Assembly: GCA_046717125.1 (NCBI GenBank)
Contig: JBKJVQ010000083.1
Location: forward strand, 1-11,089
Length of the DNA stretch: 11,089 bases
DNA from: JBKJVQ01 sp046717125
GTDB taxonomy: Bacteria; Pseudomonadota; Alphaproteobacteria; Rhizobiales; Methyloligellaceae
Reading direction: 5' to 3'
The notes beneath the pieces were generated by a model, which saw nothing but the letters and a program-made list of their open reading frames with translations, made no database searches and had not been told where the DNA came from. Position numbers and translations under genes: made by a program. Shown one piece after another: positions 1-6,407 of this stretch (its first letter is position 1; each line of letters begins with the position of its first letter).

Positions 1-1099
1 GACATTCGACCTTCTACTCCTGCCGGGCGACGGGATCGGCCCCGAAGTCATGGCCGAGGCTGCGCGCATCATCGCCTGGGTGAACGCGCAGGGCTTGGCC
101 GATATCAGGACCGAGACGGATCTCGTGGGCGGATGCGCCTACGAAGCCCACGGGGAGGCGGTTTCCAACGCCACCATGGACCGCGCGTTCAGTGCCGATG
201 CGGTGATGCTCGGCGCGGTCGGAGGTCCCGAATGGGACGGGATTGCTTACGACAAGCGTCCCGAAGCCGGGCTCTTGCGCCTGCGCAAGGACTTGGGTCT
301 GTTCGCCAACTTAAGGCCCGCGCTCTGCTACCCCGCACTCGCCGACGCCTCTTCGCTCAAGCGCGATCTTGTCGAAGGGCTCGACATCTTGATCGTCCGT
401 GAGCTGACGGGCGGCGTCTATTTCGGCGAGCCGAAGGAGATCGTGACGCTCGAAAACGGCGAGAGGCGCGCGGTCGATACGCAAATCTATACGACCCACG
501 AGATCGCGCGCATCGCGCGCGTCGCCTTCGATCTGGCCAGGAAACGCGGCAGCCGCGTCCATTCTGCCGAAAAGCGCAACGTCATGAAGACGGGCGTCCT
601 CTGGCACGAGGTGGTGTCCCGCGTGCATCGCGAGGAGTTCCCCGATATCGGCCTCGAGCACATCCTCGCGGACAATTGCGCCATGCAGCTTGTGCGTCGG
701 CCGAAACAGTTCGACGTGATCGTCACCGACAATCTGTTCGGCGATGTCCTGTCGGACGCGGCCGCGATGCTGACCGGCTCGCTCGGCATGCTACCCTCGG
801 CTTCGCTTGGCGTGGCTGACGACAGCGGATGCCGGCGCGCGCTGTACGAGCCGGTGCACGGGTCGGCGCCTGATATCGCAGGGCGCGGCCTCGCCAATCC
901 AATCGCGACCATAGCCAGCTTCGCCATGTGTCTGCGCTATTCGTTCGACATGGACGAGAGTGCAGACCGGATCGAAGCCGCGATCGCGGCCGTGCTGGAT
1001 CAAGGTCTGCGCACGGCCGATATCGCGGCCGGAGACGCGGTTGTGTCGACGTCAGAGATGGGCGTGGCCATTGTCGCGGCGCTCGACCGGGCCGAATAG
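1..1099 (+). CDS. leuB: 3-isopropylmalate dehydrogenase, N-terminus cut by window edge
   Basis: Catalyses the NAD-dependent oxidative decarboxylation of 3-isopropylmalate to 2-oxoisocaproate, the third step of leucine synthesis in the cytoplasm. The reading frame is open from base 2 and begins with LLLLPGDGIGPEV, the N-terminal strand and glycine loop of the family, so the true start lies just outside the window and the ATG at 50 is internal. The 365 visible residues are close to full family length. Seen in order: the ELTGGVYFGEP segment carrying the active-site Tyr, AEKRNVMKTG carrying the catalytic Lys, ADNCAMQLVR with a metal-binding Asp, and the family signature NLFGDVLSDAAAMLTGSLG with the two further metal Asp residues. 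GSAPDIAG and NPIATIASFAM follow, as expected for nucleotide binding. The stop codon overlaps the ribosome binding site of the next gene, suggesting cotranscription. I am sure of the family; the LeuB rather than tartrate/isocitrate dehydrogenase assignment rests on overall resemblance to rhizobial LeuB. Confidence 0.97.
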   Translation, partial: TFDLLLLPGDGIGPEVMAEAARIIAWVNAQGLADIRTETDLVGGCAYEAHGEAVSNATMDRAFSADAVMLGAVGGPEWDGIAYDKRPEAGLLRLRKDLGLFANLRPALCYPALADASSLKRDLVEGLDILIVRELTGGVYFGEPKEIVTLENGERRAVDTQIYTTHEIARIARVAFDLARKRGSRVHSAEKRNVMKTGVLWHEVVSRVHREEFPDIGLEHILADNCAMQLVRRPKQFDVIVTDNLFGDVLSDAAAMLTGSLGMLPSASLGVADDSGCRRALYEPVHGSAPDIAGRGLANPIATIASFAMCLRYSFDMDESADRIEAAIAAVLDQGLRTADIAAGDAVVSTSEMGVAIVAALDRAE

Positions 1100-1110
1100 G
1101 AGCGACGTCC

Positions 1111-1761
1111 ATGCCGATGAGGTTCGCTTTGGCCTTCGCGATCGCCGGGGTCGCGATCTCCCCCGCGTACGCCCAAACGCCGCTCGAGCGCGTTCTCACG
1201 CCCGAAGAGAAAGCCGAGAAGGAAAGCCGCAAAGCCTGCAAGATCGCGATCTGCGGCATCCTTCGGTCGAAGGAAGCTGAAGGGCCGGACGTGAGTTGCG
1301 ACATCGTCAAAACCTGGCGCGAGGAAGATATCTCGAAGATGGTTTCGGGCAGCAAGATCGATTGGCCCTATGGACGGGCGATCTGCCGCACAAAGCTGGC
1401 CATCGGCCGGGTACCGCTGGCCAAGGCAATGGCGGAGGCGCGCTACGAGATGGACGTGCCGAAGCACACCATCCGTTGCGAACTCGACCGTAAATCCGAT
1501 GCGAAGCCTTACGTGGTCGAGGTCGAGATCGCGCCAAAGGTGACGTTCGAGAACGGCAAGGCGGTCGCGGCGCAGCTCAATTGGGGCGACCTCGAAGCCC
1601 CGACCTTCGCCAAGGGTGTGCTCTGGCCGGGCTCCGCGCTGGACAACTCGGTCAATATCCTCGGCGGCGAGATCGTGCGCATGACAAACGAGTTCTCGGG
1701 ACGGAAATGCGACGAGGTGAAAGACCAGTTGCCCGGCGCCGCGCCTTCGCCCGCTCCCTGA
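1111..1761 (+). CDS. small secreted six-cysteine protein of unknown function
   Basis: A 216-residue protein that I do not recognise. The ATG at 1111 is chosen because AGGAG lies 8 bases upstream (1098-1102, overlapping the leuB stop) and because the N-terminus then becomes a textbook Sec signal peptide: MPMR, a hydrophobic stretch to about residue 17, and cleavage after AYA at residue 21. The mature protein starts with a charged, lysine- and glutamate-rich helix-like stretch (about 30-45). It has cysteines at 43, 48, 63, 92, 123 and 200, an even number compatible with three periplasmic disulfides, and ends in a proline-rich tail. Tryptophans at 69, 85, 158 and 172 suggest a compact fold. No membrane segment follows the signal. 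Placed 11 bp after leuB, it is probably cotranscribed, but nothing suggests a role in leucine synthesis. The longer frame that opens at 928 inside leuB is not a credible start. Confidence 0.85.
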   Translation: MPMRFALAFAIAGVAISPAYAQTPLERVLTPEEKAEKESRKACKIAICGILRSKEAEGPDVSCDIVKTWREEDISKMVSGSKIDWPYGRAICRTKLAIGRVPLAKAMAEARYEMDVPKHTIRCELDRKSDAKPYVVEVEIAPKVTFENGKAVAAQLNWGDLEAPTFAKGVLWPGSALDNSVNILGGEIVRMTNEFSGRKCDEVKDQLPGAAPSPAP

Positions 1762-1923
1762 TCCGCAAAACAGAGTGACCGTTTCGTGAATGCGGTCTAA
1801 GGGTTAGGCGGCTTCCGATTGAACGCATCTTCACATCATTCGGTTACAATCTTCTTTCATGCTGGTCCGCAGGGGCCGGCGTTTCCCGTATTGCAGGGGC
1901 AAGGCTTGACGGAAGCCAGCGAC

Positions 1924-2616
1924 ATGAACGCGCCCGCGAGGCGCTGGGCGGCGGCGGCGGAAGCCGCGCGCAAGCGTCTTCAGGGGCCGGACGATCACGA
2001 CCGGCGCCAGACCTCGGCCGTCTTGCGCGATTTCATCGCCGCCGGCGAGGGCGACCGCGTAACGCTTGGATCGCTGGCCGACGCACTCGGCGACCGATCG
2101 TTCGGCTTCCTCATGCTGCTGTTCGGCCTGCCGAACCTCGTTCCGATTGCGCTTCCCGGGCTCTCGACGGTGCTCGGCGCGCCGCTGCTGATCCTCGCCG
2201 TTCAGCTTGCCTGGGGCATGCCGAGGCCCTGGTTTCCGAAACGTTTCGCGGAGGCCTCGCTCAAGCGGACGGACGTCGTGACCGTCCTCGACAAGGCGAT
2301 CCCCTACATGGAGCGCGTGGAACGGCTGCTGAAGCCGCGTCTCGACGGCATTTTCTCGCCGTTTGGCGAGCGGGCGCTCGGGATTTTCACCCTCCTCCTC
2401 GCGATTACGCTGGTCCTGCCGATCCCGTTCGGCAATTGGCTGCCGGCCTTCGCGGCCTGCATCATCGCGCTTGCGCTGATCGAGCGCGACGGCGCGGCGG
2501 CCATTGCCGGCGTCGTGATCGGAATCGTCAGCTTGATAATCGCCTGGTCGGTCGTATTTGGCCTGGCGAAGGGCTTCATCTACGTGCTGGAGCAGTATTT
2601 CGGCTGGGCGGCCTGA
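1924..2616 (+). CDS. exoD: ExoD-family integral membrane protein
   Basis: A 230-residue member of the ExoD family, named after a Sinorhizobium meliloti gene linked to exopolysaccharide production and alkaline tolerance; the biochemical activity of the family is not established. A soluble N-terminal arm (residues 1-45) leads into the family core GDRSFGFLMLLFGLPNLVPI (56-75). Then come hydrophobic segments near 60-75, 79-97, 151-168, 174-187 and 193-216. The linker RPWFPKRFAEASLKR (101-115) is typical of ExoD. The ATG at 1924 is preferred because GGAAG sits 8 bases upstream and the protein then has family length; the frame is open back to a TTG at 1819, which would add 35 unremarkable residues. 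The 162-bp gap in front holds TTGAAC (1819) and TACAAT (1845), but their spacing of 20 is too long to call a promoter. The last 41 bp overlap the 3' end of the opposite-strand gene. Confidence 0.85.
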   Translation: MNAPARRWAAAAEAARKRLQGPDDHDRRQTSAVLRDFIAAGEGDRVTLGSLADALGDRSFGFLMLLFGLPNLVPIALPGLSTVLGAPLLILAVQLAWGMPRPWFPKRFAEASLKRTDVVTVLDKAIPYMERVERLLKPRLDGIFSPFGERALGIFTLLLAITLVLPIPFGNWLPAFAACIIALALIERDGAAAIAGVVIGIVSLIIAWSVVFGLAKGFIYVLEQYFGWAA

Positions 2617-2959
2617 CGGACACGCCCGCGCGATCAAGTTCCGCGCGCAGCCTGCCGAGCAAGCTGAGGCCGAACATCCGGAAGCTGGAGATGAGCGACC
2701 AGTAAGGGTGGCCGAAGGCTGTCGGCGTGTTGTGCTCGTAGACCGCATGGGAAAACCACGCGAGACCGTAGGCCATCAAAGGCGCCGCGATCAGGAACGG
2801 GAGCATCGGTCCGACCGTGAAGGCCGTCATGATTGAGCCGAGAGCAAGCGCCATCCCCGCATGATGCAAGTGGCGCGTGCGTGGATCGGCATGATCGCGC
2901 AGGTAACGCAGCCAGAACGCGTCAAACGAGACAACGCGCGATGCAACTGAGATTGTCAT
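2576..2959 (-). CDS. DUF962 / Mpo1-like small membrane protein
   Basis: A 127-residue protein of the DUF962 family, whose yeast member Mpo1 is an Fe(II)-dependent dioxygenase in alpha-oxidation of 2-hydroxy fatty acids; the role of bacterial members is unproved. Family marks are visible: FWLRYLRDHADPRTRHLHHAG (about residues 15-35) with the histidine cluster H23, H30, H32 and H33, two hydrophobic segments (about 34-50 and 53-70), and then the motif W68-x2-H71-x3-E75-x-N77-x-P79 followed by FGHPYWSL and RM. These histidines are the likely metal ligands, by analogy with Mpo1. The ATG at 2959 is chosen because AGGGG lies 6 bases before it; the frame extends upstream to 3019, but that stretch lies in the promoter region shared with asd. 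It converges with the ExoD-like gene, the last 41 bp being coding on both strands, and diverges from asd. Confidence 0.82.
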   Translation of the reverse strand: MTISVASRVVSFDAFWLRYLRDHADPRTRHLHHAGMALALGSIMTAFTVGPMLPFLIAAPLMAYGLAWFSHAVYEHNTPTAFGHPYWSLISSFRMFGLSLLGRLRAELDRAGVSVRPPSRNTAPARR

Positions 2960-3030
2960 AATGATCCCCTCGTTAGTGCACCCCGTTAAACCGCTAGCTT
3001 GCTTGTGGGGCGCGAGCATGGCGCGCTGCC

Positions 3031-3059
3031 TTTACTTTGTGGCAGGCTTCGCCTAAAGG
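3031..3059 (+). promoter_or_regulatory. candidate sigma-70 promoter of asd
   Basis: TTTACT (3031-3036) and TAAAGG (3054-3059) are separated by 17 bases and lie 35 bases before the asd start. The -10-like element runs into CCGCGC, a context I associate with housekeeping promoters of GC-rich alphaproteobacteria. The match is only partial (4/6 and 3/6 to consensus), so this is a candidate. The 135-bp gap between the DUF962-like gene and asd must also carry the leftward promoter, which I could not pick out. Confidence 0.3.
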
Positions 3060-3094
3060 CCGCGCATCACGCCGCGCCAAGTGGGGAGAGCTGC

Positions 3095-4120
3095 ATGGGC
3101 TACAACGTCGCCGTTGTCGGCGCGACCGGGAATGTTGGCCGGGAAATGCTCAACATCCTCGACGAGCGGCAATTTCCCGTCGCCGAAGTGTTTCCGATCG
3201 CTTCCCGCCGTTCCCAGGGCACGGAAATATCCTTCGGCGACAAGCGCCTGAAATGCAGGGACCTTGAGACTTTCGATTTCTCGACTTGCGATTTCGCGCT
3301 GCTCTCGGCCGGCGGATCGGTGTCGAAGGAATGGGCGCCCCGCATCGGCAGGACCGGCTGCGTCGTGATCGACAATTCGTCGGCTTGGCGCATGGATCAC
3401 GATGTGCCGCTGATCGTGCCGGAAGTGAACGCGGACGCGGTCGCAGGCTTCTCGAAAAAAAACATCGTCGCCAATCCGAACTGCTCGACCGCTCAGCTCG
3501 TAGTCGCACTGAAGCCGCTGCACGACCGGGCGAAGATCACGCGCGTCGTGGTCTCGACGTACCAGTCGGTGTCCGGCGCGGGCAAGGAAGGCATGGACGA
3601 GCTCTGGGCGCAGACCAAGGGTATCTTCGTCACCGATTCGCCCGCGCCGAAGAAGTTCACCAAGCAGATCGCCTTCAACGTCATTCCCCATATCGACGTC
3701 TTCATGGAGGACGGCTACACGAAGGAAGAGTGGAAGATGATGGCGGAGACGAAAAAGATTCTCGATCCGAAGATCAAGCTCACCGCCACCTGCGTCCGCG
3801 TGCCCGTGTTCGTCGGCCATTCCGAAGCCGTGAACATCGAGTTCGAGCAGCCGATCTCTGCCGAGGAAGCGCGCGACATTCTGCGCGAGGCTCCCGGCCT
3901 CCTCGTCATCGACAAGCGCGAGGACGGCGGCTATGTCACGCCGGTCGAGTGCGTCGGCGATTTCGCCACTTTCGTCTCCCGCATCCGCGAGGATGCGACT
4001 GTCGAGAACGGTCTGTCGATGTGGATCGTGTCCGACAATCTTCGCAAGGGCGCCGCGCTCAATGCGGTGCAGATTGCCGAAACGATGATCAACCGCAATC
4101 TGCTTCGGAAAGCAGCCTGA
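3095..4120 (+). CDS. asd: aspartate-semialdehyde dehydrogenase
   Basis: Reduces L-aspartyl-4-phosphate to L-aspartate semialdehyde with NADPH, the branch point supplying lysine, diaminopimelate, methionine, threonine and isoleucine. The 341-residue length is normal. The N-terminus has the dinucleotide loop VVGATGNVGREM (residues 7-18); the active-site nucleophile is C130 in NPNCSTAQ; the RVPVFVGHSE segment carries R235 for substrate binding and the general base H242. SAGGS and DNSSAWRMD are also family typical. The ATG at 3095 is chosen over the longer open frame from 2999 because a strong purine-rich site (GGGGAGAG, 3083-3090) lies just upstream and the Rossmann strand starts immediately after the Met. 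It is monocistronic or cotranscribed with the SPFH gene 40 bp downstream; the gap contains a GC-rich hairpin without a T run (about 4123-4143). Confidence 0.97.
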   Translation: MGYNVAVVGATGNVGREMLNILDERQFPVAEVFPIASRRSQGTEISFGDKRLKCRDLETFDFSTCDFALLSAGGSVSKEWAPRIGRTGCVVIDNSSAWRMDHDVPLIVPEVNADAVAGFSKKNIVANPNCSTAQLVVALKPLHDRAKITRVVVSTYQSVSGAGKEGMDELWAQTKGIFVTDSPAPKKFTKQIAFNVIPHIDVFMEDGYTKEEWKMMAETKKILDPKIKLTATCVRVPVFVGHSEAVNIEFEQPISAEEARDILREAPGLLVIDKREDGGYVTPVECVGDFATFVSRIREDATVENGLSMWIVSDNLRKGAALNAVQIAETMINRNLLRKAA

Positions 4121-4160
4121 TTCCCGTCGCGGCGAGACGCGGGCTCAAAGGTGTTGCGCG

Positions 4161-4778
4161 ATGCAAGAAGTCGGGTCGATCGCTCTCGGCTTCCTCATTC
4201 TCTACATTGCCGGGCTGATCCTCGTTTCCCTGTGGCGCGTCGCGCACAACGGCATCCGCGGCATTCCGCTGCCCTTCGCGATCGTGCCCGAGTGGCGTCA
4301 CGGCGTCGTCTTCCGCAACGGGCGCTTTCTGCGCGTCGCTGGCACGGGTCGAATCTGGACCCTCTGGCGCGACCAGATTCTATATGTCGCGCGCGACGAG
4401 CAGATCATCGTGTTCGAACGGCGTGAGTTCGTCTCGTTCGACCGGCTGCCGCTCGTCCTCAGCGCGACCGTGTTCTACGAGGTCGCAGACCCGCGCAAGG
4501 CGGTCGAGACTTCGCAGGACTATCGCGCGGCGCTGACGGCGGAGGCGCTGGGGGCGCTGCTGGATCTGATCGCGCAGCGCACCCTCGCGCGCATTCTCGA
4601 CGAACGGCGGCATTTCGATACGCTGTTCGTAGCCGCGCTAGCGCCGGCGGCCGAAGCGCGCGGCACGAAGATCAATCGCGTCATTCTGACCGAGCTGATC
4701 GTGCATCCCGAGATTCTGATGAATGTCGGCCTGGACAGCGCGCCGGTCGACGACATGGAGCCCGGCCAGACACATTAG
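4161..4778 (+). CDS. compact single-pass SPFH/band-7 (slipin-like) protein
   Basis: A 205-residue membrane-anchored protein of the SPFH (stomatin/prohibitin/flotillin/HflK) superfamily; such proteins form ring-like or raft-like scaffolds in the inner membrane, but this one's role cannot be told from sequence. One transmembrane segment spans residues 7-26. The SPFH domain follows: PEWRHGVVFRNGRF (43-56) is the opening strand motif of slipins, and LSATVFYEVADPRKAV (100-115) is the second hallmark, followed by the helix with LDLIAQRTLARILDERR (134-150). The protein stops soon after the domain, without the long coiled coil of flotillins or prohibitins, making it shorter than usual slipins (about 250 residues). 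AAAGGTG lies 7 bases before the ATG. No NfeD-like partner gene, a common neighbour of slipins, is seen beside it; asd is 40 bp upstream. Confidence 0.8.
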   Translation: MQEVGSIALGFLILYIAGLILVSLWRVAHNGIRGIPLPFAIVPEWRHGVVFRNGRFLRVAGTGRIWTLWRDQILYVARDEQIIVFERREFVSFDRLPLVLSATVFYEVADPRKAVETSQDYRAALTAEALGALLDLIAQRTLARILDERRHFDTLFVAALAPAAEARGTKINRVILTELIVHPEILMNVGLDSAPVDDMEPGQTH

Positions 4779-4819
4779 ATTAAGACCCTGGTAACAGTGG
4801 CGCGACAAGCCTGCCTCGC

Positions 4820-4833
4820 TTAGGGTCCGCGCC
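4820..4833 (+). promoter_or_regulatory. possible -10 element upstream of the SMR exporter gene
   Basis: TTAGGGTCCGCGCC contains a -10-like TAGGGT (4821-4826) followed by the CCGCGCC context also seen, in weaker form, before asd. No convincing -35 lies 16-18 bases upstream (the sequence there is GTGGCG). If real it would start a transcript with an untranslated or leader region of about 135 bases before the exporter gene at 4968. It is the only promoter-like signal I found in the 189-bp gap after the SPFH gene. Confidence 0.25.
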
Positions 4834-4842
4834 GAACCCGCC

Positions 4843-4968
4843 ATGGCGAAGGCAGTCATGAAACCTTTCCGACCCCGACGCAGCGTCCTGCCTGAATGCC
4901 GGCACGCAGACATGGCGGTGCGCACTGTCGCCATCGCAGATGCGATCGAGCGGCCGGGGCATCGCTGA
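4843..4968 (+). CDS. possible short upstream ORF overlapping the exporter start
   Basis: A 41-codon frame begins at ATG 4843 (with an internal ATG at 4858, AAGG 5 bases ahead of it) and ends in a TGA whose final A is the first base of the exporter ATG (TGATG). This stop-start overlap is the arrangement used for translational coupling, and the exporter itself has only a weak GGGG upstream. The peptide is basic and resembles no family I know, and its third-position GC is not decisive. It may be a leader peptide or a chance frame; I lean slightly to chance. Confidence 0.25.
   Translation: MAKAVMKPFRPRRSVLPECRHADMAVRTVAIADAIERPGHR
4911..4965 (+). repeat. inverted repeats just before the exporter start codon
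   Basis: ATGGCG (4912-4917) pairs with CGCCAT (4929-4934) around a loop containing the 8-bp palindrome GTGCGCAC. Immediately afterwards ATCGCA-GA-TGCGAT (4933-4946) forms a second perfect inverted repeat, and GCATCGC (4959-4965) abuts the start codon and could pair with the TGCGAT arm instead. The alternatives are mutually exclusive, so this could be a translational control structure, but in GC-rich DNA short repeats like these also arise by chance. Confidence 0.3.
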
Positions 4969-5288
4969 TGGCCTGGGCCATCCTTGTCGCCGCAGGCCTG
5001 TTCGAGATCGGCTTTGCCATAGCGCTGAAGCATTCCGAAGGCTTCACGCGGCTCTGGCCGACGATCTGGTTTTTGGTCTTCGCGACGATCAGCTTCCTGC
5101 TTCTGACGCGCGCCATCCTGCATATTCCGGTGGGCACGGCCTATGCGGTCTGGACCGGAATCGGTGCAGCGGGCGCTGCGCTTTTTGGGATCCTACTCTA
5201 TGCCGAGCCAGCGAGCTTCTGGCGGCTATTCTTCATCACTATGCTGATCAGCTCGATCGTCGGGCTGAAGCTCACGTCGGATCATTAA
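4968..5288 (+). CDS. sugE: SMR-family exporter, SugE/Gdx (guanidinium exporter) type
   Basis: A 106-residue, four-helix member of the small multidrug resistance family; Gdx members work as antiparallel dimers exchanging guanidinium for protons. Visible: the essential glutamate E13 in AAGLFEIGFA, the GFTRLWP loop (25-31) typical of SugE/Gdx rather than EmrE, S42, Y59 and W62 in VGTAYAVWTGIGA, the helix-4 start at about 85, and C-terminal VGLKLTS. These match the binding-site residues known for Gdx-Clo except position 16, which is Phe here where that protein has Trp. The start at 4968 gives the canonical N-terminus MAWAILVAAGLFE; the longer frame from 4896 adds an unrelated charged arm. I searched the upstream gap for guanidine riboswitch motifs and found none. 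The hydratase gene follows after 5 bp, so the two are probably cotranscribed. Substrate assignment is by homology. Confidence 0.88.
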   Translation: MAWAILVAAGLFEIGFAIALKHSEGFTRLWPTIWFLVFATISFLLLTRAILHIPVGTAYAVWTGIGAAGAALFGILLYAEPASFWRLFFITMLISSIVGLKLTSDH

Positions 5289-5293
5289 GTCAC

Positions 5294-6349
5294 ATGACCA
5301 AGACCAATCCCGGCAATTATTTCGAGGACTTCAGGCTCGGACAGAAGATCGTGCACGCGACGCCGCGCACGGTGACGGTCGGCGACGTTGCGCTGTACAC
5401 GGCGCTCTATGCGCCCCGCTTTGCTGTGCAATCGTCGGACCAGTTTGCCGAAAGTATCGGCTATCCGAGAAGTCCGCTCGACGATCTCCTCGTGTTCCAT
5501 GTCGTGTTCGGCAAGACCGTGCCCGATATCTCGCTCAATGCGATCGCCAATCTCGGCTATGCCGAGTGCCGCTTTCTCACGCCTGTCTACCCGGGCGATA
5601 CTCTGTCGACGCGCTCGACCGTGATCGGGCTCAAGGAGAACTCCAACGGCAAGACCGGTGTCGTCTGGGTCTCGTCCACGGGTGTCAACCAGCGCGGCGA
5701 AACCGTGCTCGATTACACCCGCTGGTGCATGGTCAACAAGCGCGACCAGTCGAAGTCTGCGCCCGAACCGACCGTGCCGCATCTCGCCGCAGCCGTCTCT
5801 CCCGATACGCTCGTCCTGGGGGTGCCGCAGATCCGGCTCGTCGCCTGGAACGATGCGCTCGCAGGCTCGCCGCATCGCTTCGAGGACTACGAAGTCGGCG
5901 AGCGCATCGATCACGTGGACGGCTTCACCATCGAAGAGGCCGAGCACCAGATGGCGACGCGGCTTTTCCAGAATACCGCCAAGGTGCATTTCAACGCGCA
6001 TGCGCAGGCCGACAGCCGCCTTGGCAAGCGGCTCGTTTATGGCGGCCACGTGATCTCGATCGCGCGGGCGCTCACCTTCAACGGTCTCGGCAACGCGTTC
6101 CTTATTGCCGCGATAAATGGCGGCCGCCATGTCGCCCCGGCCTTCGCGGGCGACACGGTCTATGCCTGGACTGAGGTGATCGACCGCGCCGATGTCGCGA
6201 CGCATGCGGAGCTTGGGGCGCTGCGGCTGCGCACGATCGCCACGAAAAACCATGCCTGCGCGGATTTTCCGGGCCGCGATGGCGACGGCTATGCGGAAAG
6301 CGTGATCCTCGAATTGGATTACTGGGCGCTGATGCCCCGACGGGGATAA
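5294..6349 (+). CDS. mch: mesaconyl-CoA hydratase (double hot-dog MaoC family)
   Basis: Likely interconverts mesaconyl-CoA and (2R,3S)-beta-methylmalyl-CoA, a late step of the ethylmalonyl-CoA pathway used for acetyl-CoA assimilation in place of the glyoxylate shunt. The 351 residues fit the known enzyme (about 340-350). The N-terminal hot-dog opens with NPGNYFEDFRLGQKIVHATPRTVT (5-28), strongly like Rhodobacter Mch as I remember it, and includes PLDDLLVFHVVFGKTVPDISLNA (61-83). The C-terminal hot-dog starts at FEDYEVGERIDHVDG (196-210) and has MATRLFQNTAKVHFNA (220-235), where N227 and H232 occupy the positions of the Asp/His pair of R-specific enoyl-CoA hydratases, then YGGHVISIARALTFNGL. 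The ATG at 5294 has no clear ribosome binding site and follows the exporter stop by 5 bases, so translation is probably coupled. No other gene of the pathway lies in the window. An alternative is a close paralogue acting on another methyl-branched enoyl-CoA. Confidence 0.88.
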   Translation: MTKTNPGNYFEDFRLGQKIVHATPRTVTVGDVALYTALYAPRFAVQSSDQFAESIGYPRSPLDDLLVFHVVFGKTVPDISLNAIANLGYAECRFLTPVYPGDTLSTRSTVIGLKENSNGKTGVVWVSSTGVNQRGETVLDYTRWCMVNKRDQSKSAPEPTVPHLAAAVSPDTLVLGVPQIRLVAWNDALAGSPHRFEDYEVGERIDHVDGFTIEEAEHQMATRLFQNTAKVHFNAHAQADSRLGKRLVYGGHVISIARALTFNGLGNAFLIAAINGGRHVAPAFAGDTVYAWTEVIDRADVATHAELGALRLRTIATKNHACADFPGRDGDGYAESVILELDYWALMPRRG

Positions 6350-6366
6350 TGCCGGCTTCCGGCATT
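6348..6366 (+). terminator. hairpin overlapping the mch stop codon, possible terminator
   Basis: AATGCCGG-CTT-CCGGCATT forms an 8-bp perfect stem with a 3-base loop; the left arm begins within the TAA stop codon. Only TT and a pyrimidine-rich GCTCTCC follow, so it lacks a proper T run and may instead protect the 3' end of the mRNA. A smaller hairpin, CCCC-GAC-GGGG (6335-6345), sits just before it in the last codons. Its position between two operons fits a transcript end. Confidence 0.4.
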
Positions 6367-6407
6367 GCTCTCCGCTCCATGCGGGATACTCTTAGCCTTG
6401 TTCGGCG

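Noticed and set aside
1763..1797. Terminator after the secreted-protein gene
   Set aside because: GACCG (1777-1781) and CGGTC (1793-1797) can pair, but the loop is 11 bases, the stem only 5 bp and no T run follows.
1831..2748. Minus-strand open frame (305 codons) opposite the ExoD-like gene
   Set aside because: Low-complexity Arg/Glu/Gln-rich translation, antisense to a clear membrane protein and overlapping the DUF962-like gene in another frame.
3286..4218. Plus-strand second frame (310 codons) inside asd
   Set aside because: Arg-rich translation typical of an out-of-frame reading of a GC-rich gene; asd motifs are intact in the true frame.
4779..4967. Guanidine riboswitch upstream of the Gdx-like gene
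   Set aside because: I looked for the paired ACGR hairpin loops of the type II class and the conserved blocks of types I and III; TTAGGGTCCG superficially recalls type I but the other conserved blocks are missing. A covariance search would settle it.
5285..6253. Long minus-strand open frame (322 codons) opposite the hydratase
   Set aside because: It is rich in Arg, Asp and His with no family motif, lies wholly antisense to a well-conserved gene, and is the usual shadow frame of GC-rich DNA.
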